Source: Tipula vernalis
Taxonomy: Eukaryota > Arthropoda > Insecta > Diptera > Tipulidae
Direction: 5' to 3'
DNA length: 64,000 bases
Assembly (NCBI GenBank): GCA_958295665.1
Contig: OY282558.1
Span: 22,753,409 to 22,817,408 of the forward strand
In this document: positions 62,060 through 64,000 of the stretch, piece after piece
Position numbering within the stretch: the stretch's first letter is position 1
Layout: every line of letters starts with the position of its first letter
Made by a program: the position numbers and the translations under genes
The notes under the pieces: generated by a model
What the model saw: only the letters and a program-made list of their open reading frames with translations
Databases searched by the model: none
What the model was told of the DNA's origin: nothing

Positions 62060-64000
62060 CATTAGTACAACAAAAACCGTAACGTCGTCGTCCAAATTAA
62101 TCTCATATGACAATACTAACGAAGAAATCGATCGTAATCTCAGTCATGAAGGCTCTCCGACAAAAAAAGTACAAAAAACTGATTTACATACGGACATACA
62201 TTCGGTACCGCCGAGTGGGTCGTCCGTTAAATTCACTGAAATTCGCAGCCTAAAGCGTATCGAAACGGCAAATGAAGGTGTTGGTACCACCCCAGATAAT
62301 AATAATAGCAGTAGTAGCATTAGTCTAATAAATAATAATAATAGTAGTAATATATTAAATACGCTGGGTATTCGAGACCCGACATCAGGTCGCACCCTTA
62401 CAGTTGGTGAAGCGATCCAAATGAGAATATTAGATGTGCGTACGGGTGAAATTCTAGTCAATGAGAACGGTGAACGTTTGACCCTAGACGAAGCAGCCAA
62501 AAGACAGTTGATCGATCGTAGTTTAGTACAGATTTTATTACAAGTTGACGAGAATGACAGTACTACAAATCAGGAAGGGGGTCGACCACTCAGCTTACTC
62601 GAACGAATACAAAATGAAATATCGTATGCTGAGAATGGATTTAATACGATGGAAAAACGTGTTAAGGTAACTACGACCACTACTACGCATGCATCAAGCA
62701 CAAACAAACCGCAGATGGCCAGGAATATTGCTGACGCCGTTAAAGATGGTTTGGTCGATTATAACACAGGCTTGTATCGTTTAGATACAGGTGAATTTAT
62801 ATCGATTACCGAGGCGTACGAATTGGGCTTGTTGATTAAAAATGAAGTTGTTAAAATTAAATCGAATGCCTTATGTTTGTCTGATGCGATTTCTCATGGT
62901 TTAGTCGACGCTTCGGGTTGGGTCGTCGATCGAAATTCCGGCAATAAATTTCGTTTAGATTCCGCTATTGAAATCGGTCTTATAAATCCAGATACGCGCG
63001 AAGTAGTCGACACAAGGAATGATATTAAGGTGGACATAAACACGGCTCTCACCCAGGGTATACTAAATGCAAAGACCGGACGTTTTATACACCACGGAAC
63101 TAAAGAAAAATTAACTTTCATCGAAGCTAAAAATCGGCAGCTAATTATTAAGCCAATGACTTTAAAAGACGTAGTTGATAAGGAACTGTTAGATAATAGC
63201 GCTAAAATATGGTCCCCGACTCGGCGATCAAAATTAAGTATTATAGAGGCTATGGACTCTGGAGTCCTTGACTCTGACACAATAAAATCCATTACCAAGA
63301 CTAAAGGTGATTTACTAACACTAGGTGATGCCTTAACTCAAGGTGTTATACTCGCTGAGGGTCGTTATCGGAATATACTCAATACAGAACTATTAACCAT
63401 TCCAGAGGCGGTCGATCGGGGTCTTATCTCATCTGTCGCACAAAAATCTATTTTCGATATTGACGGATTCCGTGACCCATTCTCCGGTGAATTTATTTCA
63501 CTAAATTTAGGCCTATCTAAAAATATTATTTTACGAAAAGGAGAACAATTTTTGCTAGACACCGGAAAAGGTGGTGGCTTAATCACTCTTAATGAGGGAG
63601 TCGAAAATGGTTTGGTCCGCCCCGAGGTTTTCGAAATGTTAAACCGTCAAATCGGTGTATTCGACTCAAAAGGCTCCGAACTTTCAGTTCTAGATTTAGT
63701 GTTCTATGAACTAATCGATCCTAAATCCGGGTACCTCTTAGAGTATGACACTAAGACAATTGTGCCACTGGACACTGCAATCGAGCGTAAAATTATAACA
63801 CCAGAAGGTGCCTTACTATTAAGTAGTTTACTCAATATAACCCTAACCACAGAAACCGTAACCAAAACAATCAAACGGTATGTGACCGTGACGAGTACCG
63901 AAAATGTTGGTTCTGAGTCAGTCACAACCACAACGCATGAATCCCCAAAATTTTCAATAACTTTCACGGAGGCAGTACAACGCGGTTTTCTCGACGAAAA
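62060..64000 (+). CDS. shot: shot plakin-repeat exon (partial, runs off the window)
   Basis: From the TTTTTCAG acceptor to the window edge, 1,941 nt stay open in one frame (646 full codons). After a Ser/Thr-rich start and a low-complexity Asn/Ser tract (62297-62355), the sequence becomes tandem plakin-type repeats. Representative units are GRTLTVGEAIQMRILDVRTG, LVDYNTGLYRLDTGEFISIT, LCLSDAISHGLVDASGW and ITFTEAVQRGFLDE. The GLVD.TG..S..EA..xG pattern is that of plakin repeat domains, which in plectin and dystonin bind intermediate filaments. In arthropods, where cytoplasmic intermediate filaments are largely absent, the partner is uncertain. Such exons are included only in some shot isoforms. 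The 3' end lies outside. Confidence 0.93.
62297..62355 (+). repeat. Coding AAT/AGT trinucleotide tract in the plakin-repeat exon
   Basis: AAT and AGT codons alternate in runs, encoding NNNSSSS and NNNNSSN. The frame is kept and the flanking protein is normal. This is a disordered Asn/Ser linker likely to vary in length between individuals. Confidence 0.85.

Larger units (their letters stand above)
21839..64000 (+). other. shot: short stop (shot) gene, 5' portion: insect spectraplakin
   Basis: This span contains the N-terminal half of a spectraplakin, a giant cytoplasmic cytolinker between actin and microtubules. Seen in the sequence: in-phase exons encode an isoform-specific head, CH1, CH2, a run of spectrin repeats with an internal SH3 domain, and then plakin repeats. 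All have GT..AG boundaries. The order and near-identical motifs (for example [37 protein letters not shown]) are those of insect shot and its homologues MACF1, dystonin and plectin. Plectin is excluded as the name because insects have a single spectraplakin. The remaining repeats and the EF-hand/GAS2 microtubule-binding end lie beyond the right edge. Two alternative first coding exons are visible (21839 and 45135). Confidence 0.96.

Overview
The window is eukaryotic nuclear DNA, almost certainly from an insect. It is very AT-rich, has long introns with GT..AG boundaries, and carries degenerate mariner/Tc1, MITE-like and LTR-retrotransposon debris. I cannot name the species.

The only gene I can support is the 5' part of short stop (shot), the insect spectraplakin (homologue of MACF1 and dystonin). 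It runs left to right from about 21 kb to beyond the right edge. Spectraplakins are giant cytolinkers that join F-actin, through N-terminal CH domains, to microtubules, through a C-terminal module outside this window.

Layout. (1) 1-21 kb: no protein gene recognised. It holds a foldback-repeat cluster (5.0-5.8 kb), a minus-strand LTR-retrotransposon remnant with a tRNA-Leu-type primer site (5.8-6.5 kb), a small foldback (7.87 kb), a perfect (TG)n tract of about 1.57 kb (8279-9849) and two MITE-like inverted-repeat elements (10.0 and 19.8 kb). (2) 21.8-22.1 kb: first coding exon of the long isoform (starts MSTQAYYKDR). (3) 22-48.5 kb: long introns around the CH1 exons (31.8, 38.6, 39.3 kb). Two extra in-frame cassettes appear here: a 60-nt exon inside CH1 (37925-37984) and a 12-nt microexon between CH1 and CH2 (39790-39801). 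The introns hold a deleted mariner (23.9-24.6 kb) and a Tc1/mariner-type relic (32.1-32.6 kb). (4) 45135-45713: an alternative first coding exon (starts MYKIDDEFRP) that splices in phase to the CH2 exons and would give an isoform without CH1. (5) 48.5-49.4 kb: CH2. (6) 49.3-54.7 kb: compact exons for the plakin domain, with spectrin repeats and an embedded SH3 domain. (7) 54.7-61.9 kb: a long intron. (8) 61869-64000: a short exon followed by a long exon of plakin repeats, open at the window edge.

Together the exons describe one transcription unit with at least two alternative starts, which sets the actin-binding content (CH1+CH2 or CH2 only), and optional small exons that could tune the actin-binding domain. 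Exon joins were checked by hand for splice consensus and reading phase; all are in frame. No transcript data were available.
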